64,000 nt of DNA from Rhizomucor pusillus (taxonomy: Eukaryota > Mucoromycota > Mucoromycetes > Mucorales > Lichtheimiaceae). Below, one piece after another: positions 34,043 to 48,356 of the stretch. Positions within the stretch are counted from its first letter, which is position 1, and the number at the start of each line of letters is the position of its first letter. A model generated the notes under the pieces. The model was not told the origin of the DNA and made no database searches. It saw nothing but the letters and a program-made list of their open reading frames with translations. The stretch covers positions 44,971 to 108,970 of the forward strand of contig FWWN02000409.1 in NCBI GenBank assembly GCA_900175165.2, given 5' to 3'. Both the position numbers and the translations under genes were made by a program.

Positions 34043-35745
34043 TTACAAGCGGTTAGGAGAAGTCTTTTCGTCATAGCCTTGCTTGACTTGACCAGCATCA
34101 GACTCGGGGTTGGGCTTTTCATCGCGAGGTACAGACATGTGGCTAGGGAAACGACGAGAGGTAGGGCGGCTTGCAATGCTGGGCACACGCTGAGACTCTG
34201 CGTCGTGCTTGGCGTCGTACTGCGAGGTAGAGCCGATGTGGGAAGCAATGGACTTTGCATCTTCCTGCATATCGGGAGTGGCGAACAAGACTTCGATTTC
34301 TTCCAAGGACTTGCCGTTGGTCTCGGGGTACCAGAGGTAGATAGGAATCAAGAAAATGACGTTGAGGATACCAAACATCAAGAAAGTCCAGTACTTGGCG
34401 TACTCGAAAAGGACGGGGGCAATCATAGCGACAACAAAGTTACCAAGCCAGTTGGCACCAGTTGACATGGAGTTACCCTTGGCACGCAAAGCAGTAGGGA
34501 AAATTTCAGAGGGATACAACCAGGCGAGACCCAACCAGGCAGCACCGAAGACGAAGTTGTAAACCATGACGAAAGTGATGACAGCTGGGGAGGCTTTGTT
34601 GTTGCCTTGCTCAACACAATATTGGGCGCCGCCGACAATGAACAAAGTAGCAGCTTGACCGATAAGACCAGCATACATGAGGAAACGACGGCCAAGTCGA
34701 TCGATCGTGTAGATGGGAGTGAGGGCACCGATGAAGTAGGGAATAGCATCGACACCAGCCATCAACATGGCCATAGCATGAGTCATACCGGCTTGCAAGA
34801 AAATATCGGCCAAATAGTAGGAAATGACGTTGATTCCACCCAATTGCTGGATAATCTGACCACCCATGCCGAGCAAGACACGGTAGCGGTTGTTGAGACG
34901 ACCCTTTCTGAACAATTCCTTGTAGGACTGGATGCCTTCACGACGTTCGAGCTCGATACCGTCACGGATTTCTTCCCATTCAGCAATGCAGCGAGGGTGA
35001 GTGGTATCTTCGTCGGTCCAGAGACGTGCTAAGACAATTTTACAGTCTTCGTCGCGGTCGTGGGATTGCAACCAACGAGGAGATTCGGGAAGCAGATAAG
35101 TACCAAAGAAAAGGATGATACCAAAGACCATCTGGAAGGCAAGGGGGAAACGCCATGCAAAGTCACCTTGAACAAAGTAAAGACCAAATTCGAGCCAGTA
35201 AGCAATACCGACACCGACGGTAAGCAAAGATGCTTCGAAGGCGACGTGAGAGCCGCGGGACTTTGGTGGAGACAACTCGGCTTGATAGACAGGGATGGTA
35301 GCAGTGTTCATACCGTTGCCGACACCAGTGAGGATACGGGCAAAGATCATCATACCAACGTTAACGGAGGCAGTTTGGATGATAGCACCAATACAGAGAA
35401 TGAAGCAACCAAGACGAATCATACGTCGACGACCGAGCCAGTCACCAAGACGACCGCAAGACAAAGCACCAAACATACATCCAATTTCGTAGAGAGCGAC
35501 AATGGCACCCCTCAAACCAGAGTTGGGGTAACCCATCCATCTTAAGAACTCTTGATTGGCAACGACACCAGACATGACACCCTAGTACAAGATTGCATTT
35601 AGTCAGTTTTAGAAGATGATGCCATCCGTCGTTGTATGTTACAACCACTAACCTGATCGTAACCAAAGAGCAAGAAACCTGTGCCGGCCATAGCCGTAGA
35701 GGCTCTAAACAATGTTTTACCCTTGAGCTTGAAAATATTGCCCAT
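34043..35745 (-). CDS. Hexose-type sugar transporter (MFS, sugar porter family), 543 aa
   Basis: Plasma-membrane sugar uptake carrier. Exons 35745-35653 and 35581-34043 (544 codons with the stop) are joined by a 71-nt intron inside the first helix (LLFGYDQ/GVMSG). Signatures visible are the GRLGDWLGRRRMIRLG loop 2/3 motif, LPESPRWL after TM6, QQLGGINVISYY in TM7, DRLGRRFLMYAG in loop 8/9, PSEIFPTALRAKG after TM10 and the PETNGKSLEEIE cytoplasmic end. Twelve hydrophobic helices are present. The C-terminus is Ser/Pro/charged and probably carries endocytosis signals. Codon use is strongly biased (many GTC, ACC, AAG), suggesting high expression, and this bias creates long antisense frames that are not genes. 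Whether it is specific for glucose, fructose or another sugar cannot be told. Confidence 0.94.
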
Positions 35746-37866
35746 TGTGCGATAGGTATAAAAGGAGGTACTACTGCCCCGCATTTTCCAACGTCCTTTA
35801 TATATATTATTGATCTGTCGGGGGCCCCTTGATGCTGATTTGGCCTGACTTAGCATTTTACCAAAAGAAAACTTTGTGAAACATCGAATGACATCAAGCT
35901 TTTTTCGGGCAAATCGTATTCTTTGTTCGAATGCAAATGGAAATCAGGAAATGAATTTCCAATCGGATTACACCGAATAAAAACAACGATTTACCCTCGA
36001 CTCAGTTGCTCTGAAGATATAACGCAAGGATGTATGCGACCAGTGGAAACGGGAAAGCTTAAAATTTTTTCTGCGCTTGAAGAGTGCCCCACTTCCCCCG
36101 CGCATCCGATGTGGGCTCCTCCTCCAAATTCACTGTATATTCGTACTGTACTGCTTTCCAAAATGCTTCGGTTATTGTACGCTGTGGGCCCTCGTCTTAG
36201 CCTGGAAATTTGACACTCAATAAGTGGCGATTGGGGGGACCACGATGTCGCTTGCTTCGGATCACTCTTGGCCTTGGATCAGACATCTGGCCACCCACTT
36301 TCCGAAGACCGCTTTTAAATTGCTCACATATGCTTACATGCGACGGTATGTAACATTCAATTCCCTTTACAAAGTATGACAGTCCTGCAAAAGGAGAGTA
36401 CACATACATACACGAGAATAGCATGCAGTCACTGACATTGTGTGAGACGAATCTGAAAAAGTGTTACTGGTTACATAAAGTCCCCCCAAACGCCCATCCG
36501 ACCTTCCACCACAAGCCCAACCGATGCAGAATATGAACGATTCCGATAATCCAAACGAAATTCTGCTTGTTCCAAGAGACCTAAGAATAAACAGAGCAAA
36601 GACTGAGCTTAACTGTTAGTGGCAATGGGTGTAAATGTGGGCATCTTGGAATATCTAACATTCACACGAAAAATGAGCGCGGGCGCAATCTCGCCCTTTT
36701 AAGTTTGATCAACACCCTTTTGGAAAAAGCACGGCTGCAAGCCGGTTCTCGCTAGTGAGCGATAGATGCAGAGATAGCGACTCATGTACAGAAACAGTAC
36801 GAAAGGGATGTAAATCCCTACTAGATAAGCGCACTATAGATTTAGCGCGTTTTCTTTTTTTCGCTAGAATATCTCATTGTCGATCAAGGCAATGTGCTTC
36901 TCTTCCAGACGTCAGCTAACACTTGCTTCCTTTTTCTTTTTTTTTTAACTCTCGTCATTACCACATTTAAGTTTGCTTACGTTGCATCAAATGTCCTTTG
37001 CATTCGCATTCATATGTCAGTCCCAGATCTTGTGCTACCTTGCAAGGAAACTCCTGTTGGTGGCGGGATTTGCTGGAAAAAGCAAACTTTTTCAAGGCTG
37101 CATCTGACTTGTGCGTTTTGTGTGGATGTAGATATGTGCGTGTGATGTGTGTGGACTGCCGGTCCCCCTTCTTTTTTCCCTTTATCCCTTTTCCCTTTTT
37201 TCTTCCATTCCACAATAAACAGCGGTTTCTATGGAAACAAACGATTTTCAGGTACAGGTTTGAAGAGAGAAAAAAGAGTTTCCATTTTTTCATCGCAGAA
37301 GACTTTTCTGTGGAACACTGTTTCTTATGGCCTGTATTGGGTAAATTCTTTATGTTCCATGTCGATCGGAGAGAAAAGAGACGACGCTCAGACAACGTTC
37401 CCTTTTCGAGTAAAAACCCTGTACAGGGTCCGACTAAGCCCAGCTCAATCCAATGTCGTCATCTATAAAAACGATGAAGCAGAAATAAAAACCCAGGCCC
37501 TGAAGCGGCGAAAAAGGGGATATACAGCAATTTTTTAAGCTAAAATACTGACAACTGTAGACGAACATGGAAAATGCTTGCATTTAACGACTTGGCAGAG
37601 CCGTTTGGCCGAAAGCCCGAAACTGAAAAAATGTGTCGCGGCGATCCTTGTTTCTCGGTCTTTTAAAAACCGTTCTTTTTTGAAAGGGAAAGGTCAGTGA
37701 CGTCTTCGTGCTGTGAAAAACATTACCTAATAGTTATAGAGCGCCGCGCGTCTTATGAGCGATAAGAAGATGTGTATTATACAGAATAAATATAACATAT
37801 ATACTATACAATTGCGAATATATGGTAACTAAAAGCATACCAAGAAATCGAGATGACACCTTGTTG
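35746..37866. promoter_or_regulatory. Long upstream region of the sugar transporter; TATA box and CreA/Mig1-like sites
   Basis: 2.1 kb without a supported gene. A TATA element lies at about 35798-35808, 53-63 bp before the ATG at 35745. GC-rich words matching the fungal carbon-repressor consensus SYGGRG occur (on minus) at 35777-35782, 36087-36092 and 36096-36101 in otherwise AT-rich DNA. This is compatible with glucose-regulated transcription, an inference from motifs only. Short open frames around 36998-37538 have no recognisable domain. Confidence 0.45.
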
Positions 37867-40042
37867 TTAGTGTTCCCCGTGATCAGCTTCTAAGGTTTGA
37901 ATTGGACCGACGTAACTGTGTCGCCCTTGGACAAACCAGAAACCAAGCGAAAAGATCAAGACAACACCGATCATGAGGCATGTCCAGTTCATAGTCTCGG
38001 GGGCAACTGGGAAAACAGCGGGTATACACAGGATAACAGTGAAGAAAGCAATCCAGACAACGGCAAAAATGTTGATGGGCACGCTGTACCTGCCTAGATT
38101 GAAAGGTCCTTTTTGCATATTTCTCCTTGTCCATATTAGGCGGCAAAAGTTAGGCAGACCTTCGAAATTGCGTTTAGCCGATTCACTTGTGGCCACTTTG
38201 CTTATTCTCTCAGTACTTACCGTAAGCAACATTGATGCAGATGACCGCTGTACTCATGATAGCAGACCAGTATACTTCGCTGGCAAAGGACTATTAGAGT
38301 GAACAACGCAATTTAGCCTCGTTAAGAACGATACATTGAAGTCCAACAATAAACAGATCGTCACGTACTGGCATAATAACAACAATACATACGAGGCCTT
38401 CCAAAATAAGGATTCTTGCTGGCACCTTATTTTTGCCACTAAGTTTGTACCAAAATGAGTGAAGTGGAATACATTTGTCTCGGGACATGGCCCAAAGTAA
38501 CTGTGCGCAACTGTAAAAGGAATTGCATTCCGAAGCAAATTGCGTTAAAGCGAGAATCACAAGGAAGAACACTGTAAGAGGTCGATTTGTGGCACGTAGG
38601 AAAAGTGTAGCCACGGGTGCTGCCGATGACCGGAGTTCTTCAACGTCCTGAATTGAAAACAATGTAGCGATACATAGGACAACGCCTTGGATCATGGCGC
38701 TGCCAACTGCGAGGATGATTCCGCGTGGGCCGGTGATATCAGCGTTTTTCGTGCCCTCTGCAATTTGTGCTCTATCAAAAGGTTTAATGAGCAAGATGTC
38801 AACTAGCACCCGCAATTTGCCTTTTTGCTGCCTTACCCATTCTCATATCCCAGCTATTGTAAGGCATGCATTTAGCAAACTGAGAACTGTAAGGTGTTTC
38901 CTTCGCCCAACTTTATTCACTTACAAAAGTCCATCCAGCCTGCAACAGACCAATAAGGAAAACCAATCCATAGTTTTGGTAACCGGTAGTATTCTGAAAC
39001 TCGGTAAATACCCATTCAGCAGAAGGATGCGTAGGTGCCATAACAGGCATCGCAATAACAACGATGATAGTGCCTATGGCAACCCAAAACACCATAAAGT
39101 TATTAAGGTATCCACTGAACTTGAGTCCAAGACCACTGTAGGCAACGCCGACGACGATGAACAATACGTATAATCCGACATAGGCTCCTTGGCTCGTAAT
39201 TGGGTTCTCCCTGTATAGATTTGCAATGGCTTCAAGAACCAGCAAATTCTGTACGTTAGCATGCACGGTTCAATTGCTATGTGAAATTGGATTCCAGGTG
39301 GACGTACATATTACTGATTCGCTGATGTTATACGCGAGAGTCATTGTCGCTGCCAGTAGACCAGCTACAAACACATATCCACATATCCAAGACATCACTT
39401 ATTTTGCATATTAGATACGGCTATTGAGTACTCATATGTTTTCAATCACTTACAAGGACCCCATTTCTTGTTACTTAACAAGTAACACCAAGAGTATACT
39501 CCACCGTTTACAGGATAAGCTGTCAAAAGCATGTGAGGATGACGTGCCAAGATCAATCGAAAAGCTCTTTTTAATTTCTTACCGGAGAAGACTTCAGCCA
39601 TGGATAGTGCAATGCACGTAACAAAGGGGATGACCACGATCTAGCAGTAGAGTTTAGCTGGTGCGACCTACACTGTTCTGCAGAATATTATAGTGTTTCG
39701 TACATAACCCCAAAAGAGCGACATGGGCCCGCCTGCGCTCATGCTTGCACCAAAACCCACCAACCAGTTCGGAAGTACGGCCATTGTAGTAAACGCAAAA
39801 CCGGCTTGCGTAAACAGGCTGATGTCTCTGTTGAATTCTTGCTTGTATCCAAGATCCTTAAGTCTTTGAGCATCTCGATCGAATGGCTCCTCGGTGGTCG
39901 ACGGCGAAGAAAATGATGCTACTTTTTCTATCACAATAGTAGATTCCCGATTCTTCTCCTGTATGTGTTATTGCATTAAGGGAGCCCTGGATCTAGTCCA
40001 TACCAATCACATTCTACTGCTACATACCTGCGTAGCAGACAT
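37867..40042 (-). CDS. Amino-acid/GABA/choline-type permease (APC superfamily), copy 1
   Basis: Plasma-membrane or vacuolar permease of the fungal Uga4/Hnm1/Bat1 group. The first exon encodes only MSATQ (start 40042), then a 58-nt intron. The hallmark N-terminus DLGYKQEFNRDISLFTQAG is followed by hydrophobic helices, a VNGGVYSW motif in TM3, GPRGIILAV, FSIQDVEELRSS and the loop MSRDKCIPLHSFWYKL. The last exon carries GPFNLGRYSVPINI and two final helices. About seven introns of 50-100 nt are inferred from frame changes. It is clearly paralogous to the permease at 45279-47370, same strand, 5.2 kb away. The substrate cannot be fixed from sequence alone. Confidence 0.88.
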
Positions 40043-41097
40043 GTCAATATTTGTCGTTATTTACCTTTGTATGTTATGGCAATGGACTGCAGGGAAAACA
40101 AGAAAGGACATTGCTGATTTTATAGATACTTGAGCGTGAGTGTGTGGGGTTGGATAAGCCGAGATTAAATATAAAGGAAGGACGGCGGTAGGTGAACCTT
40201 GTTAAAAATGCCCAAAAATGGTCAAAAGTTATCGGCTGTGGGAAGTCGATAAAAGATAAGATGGGGCGACTCATAAATTCGCAACCATAAAGCGTATCTT
40301 GTCCAACGTACATGTAACCGCTAGAAGCAATAGAAAGATCATGTATTCGACGTTTGCTATCTGATCGTAACTCCGCGTATCCTTCGTCGCATTCGATCGT
40401 AACTCTAAAAGCCGATAAGGGAAGATCTCTCTATCTTTCACACGGATGATTGGACGCTCAAACTTTATCTCGCGCATTGAAGGTGGCCTTTTGCGTATGT
40501 ATGATGAACCATAACGCTTTAGTCCAATCCAAGTCGTTTTACCATAAAACCAGTGGGCAGCGGCAGAAACTCGAGACTGTTCGCTCGTCTGCTCTACCAG
40601 AGCATAATGGAAATTCTCAATGCATCGATATGGTTAAGGCATCTGATGCTAATTATCATCATTGGTATACTATATTTCTTTGCAATGACTCATTCTACTA
40701 CTTTATCGTGTAAATACCGCGTATATATGAACCTTTAATCTTGCCTGTCGCTGTCAATGATGAAAATTGTGTCGTTGACACGAGCTTATGAGTTATTTGC
40801 CACAAAATCAGCCTTAAAGGTGAATCAGGTCATCAAAAGACTCTGGTTTGCTTAGAAGGAAGTGAAGATAAGATCACATAGGATCACAATAACCTCGCAA
40901 AGAAAATATCTATAATGATTTCTATGATGACTATGGCTTGCCGTTGGAACTATGACCGCTTGAAAAGCCAGTATGTTGTTTTATTATGGACACTAACAGT
41001 TGACTGAATAACTCACAACGTCTTTGCCAAGCCAGGCTGTCAAAGGAATATTAAATGCGGACAAATCCCAGTGCCAGGAGTTTCTCCCAGCAGCACC
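40043..41097. promoter_or_regulatory. Divergent promoter region with GATA-type sites (permease 1 / Oca-like gene)
   Basis: No gene seen in this kilobase. Five GATAA/TTATC words lie at 40229-40233, 40248-40252, 40255-40259, 40414-40418 and 40867-40871, about twice to three times chance expectation. Four of them lie within 380 bp of the permease start. Binding by an AreA/Nit2/Gln3-type GATA factor is inferred only. Confidence 0.45.
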
Positions 41098-41857
41098 ATG
41101 AGCCACGATGCTCTGAATCTATTAACACCACCGGAACAATTTGGCATTGTCGAGCCGGGAATCTATCGATCTGATATGCTACAGCCTCTACATTTTCCGT
41201 TTATTCGGCAGTTTGCGTTCAAGACGGTGCTCATGCTCAGTCCCGAGATGCCGCAACGTGTGGCACTCAACATGATGGAGGAGGCTAACATGAAGCTGGT
41301 AAACAACGGCAAGACATAGAAGTATTTTTTTACAGCCATTAAAAGCAACAAAACCTAGATCCATCTAGGTATGGCTACTTGGAAACCGACGCAACCTTCG
41401 ACCTGGAGACCTGTATCCGAAGAACTCATCAAAGAAGGCCTGGAGCTCATCTTGAACCGTGATACCCATCCTGTTCTTATCATGTGCACGTATGTACACT
41501 GCTACTGTGTGGATTGCTGTGGTATAAGTTCTTTGTAACGTTTCGAGACATGTAGGTCTGGTATCCACGAGACCGGCACGATTGTAGGCTGCCTGCGGAA
41601 GCTGGAGGGATGGAATTTCAGCTCCATCATCTCTGAATACCGCGCCTATGCTGGTACGAAAGCGCGCTACGTCAACGAACAGTTCATTGAACTCTTTGAT
41701 CTCGATCTCGTCACTTTACCGGCTAATCTGCCGTTGTGGCTCATTGAGCAGCGTGAAATATTGGCAAGTATATCTTCCTGCATTCTTGAATCTATTTGCC
41801 TATTCCTAATTGGTAATAATCTATTAGGCTGCCGAGGAAGCTGAACTTGACGACTAA
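41098..41857 (+). CDS. Oca/Siw14-type atypical dual-specificity phosphatase-fold protein, 189 aa, P-loop Arg replaced by Glu
   Basis: Exons 41098-41298, 41359-41489, 41556-41763 and 41828-41857 sum to 190 codons with the stop. It belongs to the plant-and-fungi atypical DSP family (Oca1, Oca2, Oca6, Siw14), some members of which cleave inositol pyrophosphates. Family blocks seen: FGIVEPGIYRSDMLQPLHFPF, FKTVLMLSPE, IHLGMATWKP, PVLIMC, then GCLRKLEGWN, SIISEYRAYAG and EQFIELFD. The P-loop reads CTSGIHETG. The Cys is present but the position normally held by the essential Arg of the C-x5-R signature is Glu, and this codon sits in clean exon sequence. It may therefore be a pseudo-phosphatase or scaffold. 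The last intron (41764-41827) is GC-AG. Confidence 0.84.
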
Positions 41858-42010
41858 TTTGTACATATATATGTTTCTTTGTGCGCTTTGTAATATAACA
41901 ACTAATCGACGCCTGCGATGCATTGGTGGAGGGAAACAAAAAGAAAAGAAAGAAGGAAAGAAAGGAAGGTAGAATGTAATGTTGATACTATGTACATGAT
42001 ATATATCGCC

Positions 42011-44312
<2,302 letters not shown>

Positions 44313-45278
44313 AATTTTTGCATGAAAAATAAAGAGGGAAAGAAAAACCGCAAGGGATTTCAGCTGCAGCATTGCAGCTCGGCCTTTTTTCTTATTTCTT
44401 TTCCCGCGTCATCTTGGTGCCTGTTGCCAGACCGACCAATAGCGCCACTTTTCTCCCTCTTTCTCCCATGATGGTGAATGGTCGTCTATATGAACATCTT
44501 TACAGCGATCGCTACCGTTTGGGACCTGCAAACAATGTAAATAAATTGTCTGACAAACAGGTGGATCATGGCTATTAATTGCGGAAAGGGAAACGTACAA
44601 ACAAACAAACAGTTGGCTCGCCACCGTGATCACTCAATTTAGTTGAATGAGAACATACTATCACACCAGTGTGAAAAATTAAAACGAGGAAATTGGCACC
44701 TACGACTACTGCTTGGGCGTCTGCATGTCTTACGATAACACAATCAGGCATGCAAGCAAGGACCACGGTGTAATGTCTCAAGTTGAAGAGATATTTAAAA
44801 CCGGCTTGTGTTGGAGCTCCTTACCGTTTCCAATATCGATATTTTTAAGCCTCCTATCAGCTTTGACGGTATTGATGGATGATTAATGGTATATGAACTA
44901 GTCATATCAGGCACTTGGAGACAGAAAACTTCCTAAGTATCGCTATGTACGTCTTCTGTTATTGATTGCGAAGGAACGATTAATAATTGAATCATTCGAT
45001 GAAAATTCGCTCGGGAAGCTGCGGAACCCGAAGGATGACATTTGATTGAGAAGCGTATGATTTGAGAAGAACAGATCTCCTATGCGCCTCAGTGAAAGAT
45101 CATGCATGTCAACGTATAGTCTTCGTTTCTTTTACGACTGACTAAAGCATAGAATAATTTACAGGAATTTGATCGAAAAATGTACAAAGGAGGGTAATGA
45201 AAGAACTAAGATATCAATACTACAGTGCAAAAGTGAAAATTGGAGAAGAATAATCGGTTAAGCTTAATTAATAAGAAT
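44313..45278. other. Intergenic, PFK-2/FBPase-2 promoter and permease 2 3' flank
   Basis: 966 bp, AT-rich, no gene seen. The DNA just upstream of the enzyme start (complement of about 44320-44470) is pyrimidine-rich on the sense strand. Confidence 0.4.
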
Positions 45279-47370
45279 TTAGCCTTCAATAGTTTGCAAC
45301 GGCCCACGAAAGTGTTTGCGGCCACTGATAAACCAGAACGTCAGTGAAAAAATGAGAGTAGCTCCAATCATGAGACAGCTCCAGTTCATAGTTTCAGGAG
45401 CAACTGGATAAACACTGGGTATACAGAGAATAACACCGAAGAAGAGAATCCAGAGGCACGCGACAAAGTAAATCGGAACACTCCATCGTCCCAAGTTGAA
45501 AGGTCCTTTTGGCATATCGTGGCGTTTCCAGATCAAACGACAAACATACGGAAGTCCTATAAAGTTTTCGTATCAGTTGTGACGTTTAGCAGGATGATGC
45601 ACATGGTGCATTGATCTCGTTACCGTAAGAGATGTTGACACAGATAACAGCCGTGCTCATGATAGCAGACCAGTATACTTGGCTACCAAATGATGGCATG
45701 ATGACAACAGTGCAGATAACAGCTTCCAAAATCATTATGCGAAGAGGGATTCTGTTCTTGCCTGTAAGTTTATACCAGAACTTGTGGTTAGGGATGCATC
45801 CATCTCGCGCCATGGCCCACATGAGCTGGGCTGTGCTGTAGATTGAGTTGCAAAGAGAGCCAAACTGAGTCACCATCAAGATCACCAGGAAGAAGGTTGC
45901 CAAGGGTCGGTTCGTTGCTCGCAAGAAAAGGGTAGCTACAGGCATATCAGATGATTGAAGTTCCTCGACATCTTGTATAGAGAACAAGGTGGCGACACAG
46001 AGCACGATGCCTTGCACGATGGCACCCGCTACGGATACAATGATGCCACGTGGGCCCGTTCGATCCGCGTTCTTGGTACCCTCTGCAATGTGTGCACTTT
46101 ATATATTCCATAAGCACAAATCTGTCCATGATATCGTCTTCCAAGTTACTCACCCGTTCTCGTAGCCAATCAATGTCCAACCAGCTTGCAAAAGTCCCAG
46201 TAAGAACGCAAGGCCAGAGTTGCTGTAGCCTGTTGTGTTCTGAAATTCAGTGAAGACCCACTCGGCCGATGGATGGGACGGTGCCATGACCGGCATAGCA
46301 ATAACGACAATGATGGTGCCAACGACCACCCAGATAACCATAAATTTGTTAAGATAGCCGCTGCATTTGAGACCGAGGCTGCCGTAGCAGACAGCAACAA
46401 TCAGGAAAAGGATGTACAGCCCAACATATGCACCTTCGTTAGTGATAGGTTCCGCTCTGTATAAATTGGCAGTCGCTAACGTAGCAGAAGATCCGTATCT
46501 CAGATATAAAACTCGTTTTATGTTTTCATTCTTATGTCCTTACCGATGATGTATTCTCCTAACGAGTAGCTAAGCGTCATGCTCGCTGATAGTTGACCAG
46601 CAATAAACATATAGCCGCAAACCCAGGACATTACTGGTACGAGTAGTCGGGAGAGTGAGGTGTTAGAACGGCATGTCGTTGATGGTACATGGCTTTTCCT
46701 GAGTATATCACTTACATGGACCCCATTCTTTGTTGCTTAGCAAGTAGCACCATGAATATACACCGCCGTTGACGGGATAAGCTAAAAGAGTGCAATATTA
46801 ATGAGTGGGATATAACTCGATGATCCGTAAGGAATACTCTCGACTACCTGAAAATACTTCTGCCATTGCCAATGCGATACATGATACAAACGGAATGACG
46901 ACAATCTATGTAGCCCACGTTTAGACCAGGTATCAACGCGTAGTGTCTGAGCATGTTAACTTACAAAGCCCCAAAAAAGTGACATGGGCCCACCACTTGC
47001 CATACTTGAGCCGAAACCAACAAGCCTGGAGACACGGTGGCAGTAAGTATTGAGCAGATAGAATAATAGATGACTGCAGCTGATCGTACTACTAACCAGT
47101 TGGGTAAGACGGCCATTGTGGAGAAGGAAAAGCCAGCCTGGACGAATAAACTGATATCTCGAGAGAATTCTTGTTTATAGCCGAGATCCTTAAGCTTCTG
47201 AGCATCATAGTCCTCTTCGGATACGTCCGATACGAAGGTGGTAGCGATTTTCTCTTCTTCCATGCCAGGAAATTCGCCTTTCTGCAGAAGTTTATATAAA
47301 CACTTGCTCTGTTACTATTTACACGGGCTTTGCATAGCATCGCGGTGCCAATACTTGCCTCTATGGACAT
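45279..47370 (-). CDS. Amino-acid/GABA/choline-type permease (APC superfamily), copy 2
   Basis: Paralog of the permease at 37867-40042. The first exon encodes only MSIE (start 47370), joined by a GC-AG intron (47282-47358) to KGEFPGMEEE. Only the GC donor keeps the frame. The hallmark DLGYKQEFSRDISLFVQAG is followed by helices, GPRGIIVSV, FSIQDVEELQSS, MARDGCIPNHKFWYKL and GPFNLGRWSVPIYF. The last exon starts near 45565, and the stop is at 45279. Introns fall at positions equivalent to those of copy 1, including the short first coding exon, so both descend from one duplicated gene. Transport of GABA, amino acids or choline is plausible; the substrate is not determined. Confidence 0.89.
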
Positions 47371-48356
47371 TTTGACTTTTTAGGTGTATAAAAGCAACTG
47401 AGAAGCGAAACCGAAAATAGAAAAAAAAAGATCTTGCGATGGTTCCTGTATTTTTATATACGTGCAAGACAGCAGTAAGGATAGATGTTATCAGTGAGAC
47501 TATCCTTTTTCAATGACAAGGCCATAACTCCGAGGGCATGATGGGAACTTAAAAGTTTGGCTATCTCTTTTTTTTTTCCCTGCTGTCTCTAAACTGGTCG
47601 TTAGTGAAGGTTATCCATAGTTATCACGAAGCAGCTAATAAAAGCTCGTCGGCGACGCAGGGACCCATTTAGCATTCAGCTTTGTCACTAGCTAACAGCA
47701 AATCAGCGAGCGTAGCACAACAGACCGCTCTTTGGTAACGAGATAACAGGCCAAGTCGTTATCAGCTAGGAAGCACAGAGAGGAACTAAAAAGACTGATC
47801 CAAAAAGTATGCACGGTTCCGACTAGATCACTCGTCGGACCATCCTAGCACGATCAACATCTACAACGAGAAAAAGAAAAGGAAAAAAAATATCATAGTC
47901 TCTCCTAGCTAGAGCGAGGATCCAAAGGGCAGTATGCGTTGTTATCTTTATCAGTTATTTTGTCAAACACGGATGGATCGGCGACGAAATTTGAGTTACT
48001 ACAGCCCATTCCTATTCGCTAAATGCTGAGCCAAACAGAGGGCAGATGAGTGACAAAGTAACGCCAACTGTGGGATCGCGATAAAGTGCCAAAGGGCATT
48101 CGGACTCTACTTTTTCTGTGATAACGATCGCTATTTCTGCATGAACCGTATCATGGTCAGACGTTGGGTGTAGCAATATTGAAAACCATCAACAAATAGA
48201 TAACCAATAACTCGGGTTCTAATTCTCACTCTGAATAAAAGCGGTAGGTATACACCATAGATTTTTTCCTTTTCTTTTGTATGGGAACCAGATCCATATG
48301 TACACCAACTGTTAAAAGAGAAGAAAGAGTCATTACAGAACGCAGAGCACTGATGT
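47371..48356. promoter_or_regulatory. GATA-site cluster upstream of permease 2
   Basis: No gene in this kilobase. Ten GATAA/TTATC words fall within 716 bp: 47488, 47611, 47621, 47742, 47759, 47942, 47948, 48080, 48120 and 48199 (start positions). Chance expectation on both strands is about 1.4. Clustered GATA sites are the hallmark of nitrogen-catabolite-controlled fungal promoters, which fits a permease. Factor binding itself is inferred. Confidence 0.55.

Noticed and set aside
35060..35545. 161-codon antisense frame in the sugar transporter
   Set aside because: It is a shadow of a highly codon-biased membrane protein gene with all family motifs on the minus strand.
44313..44372. Upstream in-frame ATG giving PFK-2/FBPase-2 a hydrophobic signal-like leader
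   Set aside because: The enzyme is cytosolic and the family N-terminus is hydrophilic; the ATG at 44312 fits better. The upstream frame is probably leader sequence.
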